Part shown: positions 63,869 to 64,000 of the stretch, in pieces
Position numbering within the stretch: the stretch's first letter is position 1
Layout: the number at the start of each line of letters is the position of its first letter
NCBI GenBank assembly: GCA_013399695.1
Contig: VXAU01001100.1
Span: forward strand, 434,001-498,000
From: Formicarius rufipectus
Taxonomy: Eukaryota; Chordata; Aves; Passeriformes; Formicariidae
DNA length: 64,000 nt
Reading direction: 5' to 3'
Translations under genes and position numbers: made by a program
Notes under the pieces: model-generated
Seen by the model: only the letters and a program-made list of their open reading frames with translations
What the model was told of the DNA's origin: nothing
The model's database searches: none

Positions 63869-64000
63869 AACAGACACTGCTTACCTCACAGATTCCTGTG
63901 TGAAAATTAAAGACTGAGTTTATAAAATTACTGGCCCTACCCATGTCAGACCTTCTCCACATATTTCCAGCTGAAAAATTAGAGAGGAGACATTAAGCTT
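63869..64000. other. Unique sequence to window end
   Basis: Nothing recognisable was seen. Confidence 0.6.

Overview
The window looks like AT-rich, non-coding nuclear DNA from a bird. The main evidence is a set of CR1 LINE 3' ends on both strands (about 330-580, 10058-10190, 16893-16943, 18159-18321, 25102-25203 and 55262-55408), with the sequence and short degenerate tails typical of avian CR1. There is also one compact solo-LTR-like element (about 42064-42476) and several long (TTTG/TTGG)n or (CAAA/CCAA)n tracts. CpG is scarce. Nothing prokaryotic is visible: no operons, no ribosome-binding-site-led ORFs and no long ORFs.

No intact protein-coding gene, tRNA, rRNA or CRISPR array could be supported. 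The longest ATG-initiated open frame is only 168 codons (38291-38797, minus), about what chance gives in 64 kb, and it has no recognisable domain. The window is best read as intergenic or deep intronic sequence carrying old, truncated repeats.

Layout. 0-10 kb: a minus-strand CR1 end, a perfect 27-bp palindrome (1363-1389), a T/G-rich simple repeat (3215-3350) and a foldback-like old repeat (about 6705-6935). 10-18.4 kb: the densest patch of ancient repeats, with a decayed CR1, an old LINE-like fragment, a MIR/L2-like tail and two plus-strand CR1 ends. 18.4-42 kb: mostly unique sequence, with a short CR1 piece, a locus holding two copies of a 14-mer, a 168-bp A/C-rich tract and one unresolved base (38027). 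42.06-42.48 kb: the LTR-like element with inverted CCAAT, TATA and AATAAA motifs. 42.5-55 kb: unique sequence, including a minus-strand stretch (46713-47880) that reads like frameshifted, stop-interrupted coding sequence and may be an old pseudogene. 55-64 kb: one more CR1 end, unique sequence, and an A/C-rich tract facing a T/G-rich tract near the right edge.

There is no gene set acting together here. The points most worth following up are the decayed coding-like stretch, the foldback repeat family, the LTR, and three splice-site-flanked exon candidates (5892-6006 minus; 35479-35606 and 35767-35818 plus). All coordinates were read by eye and repeat boundaries are approximate.
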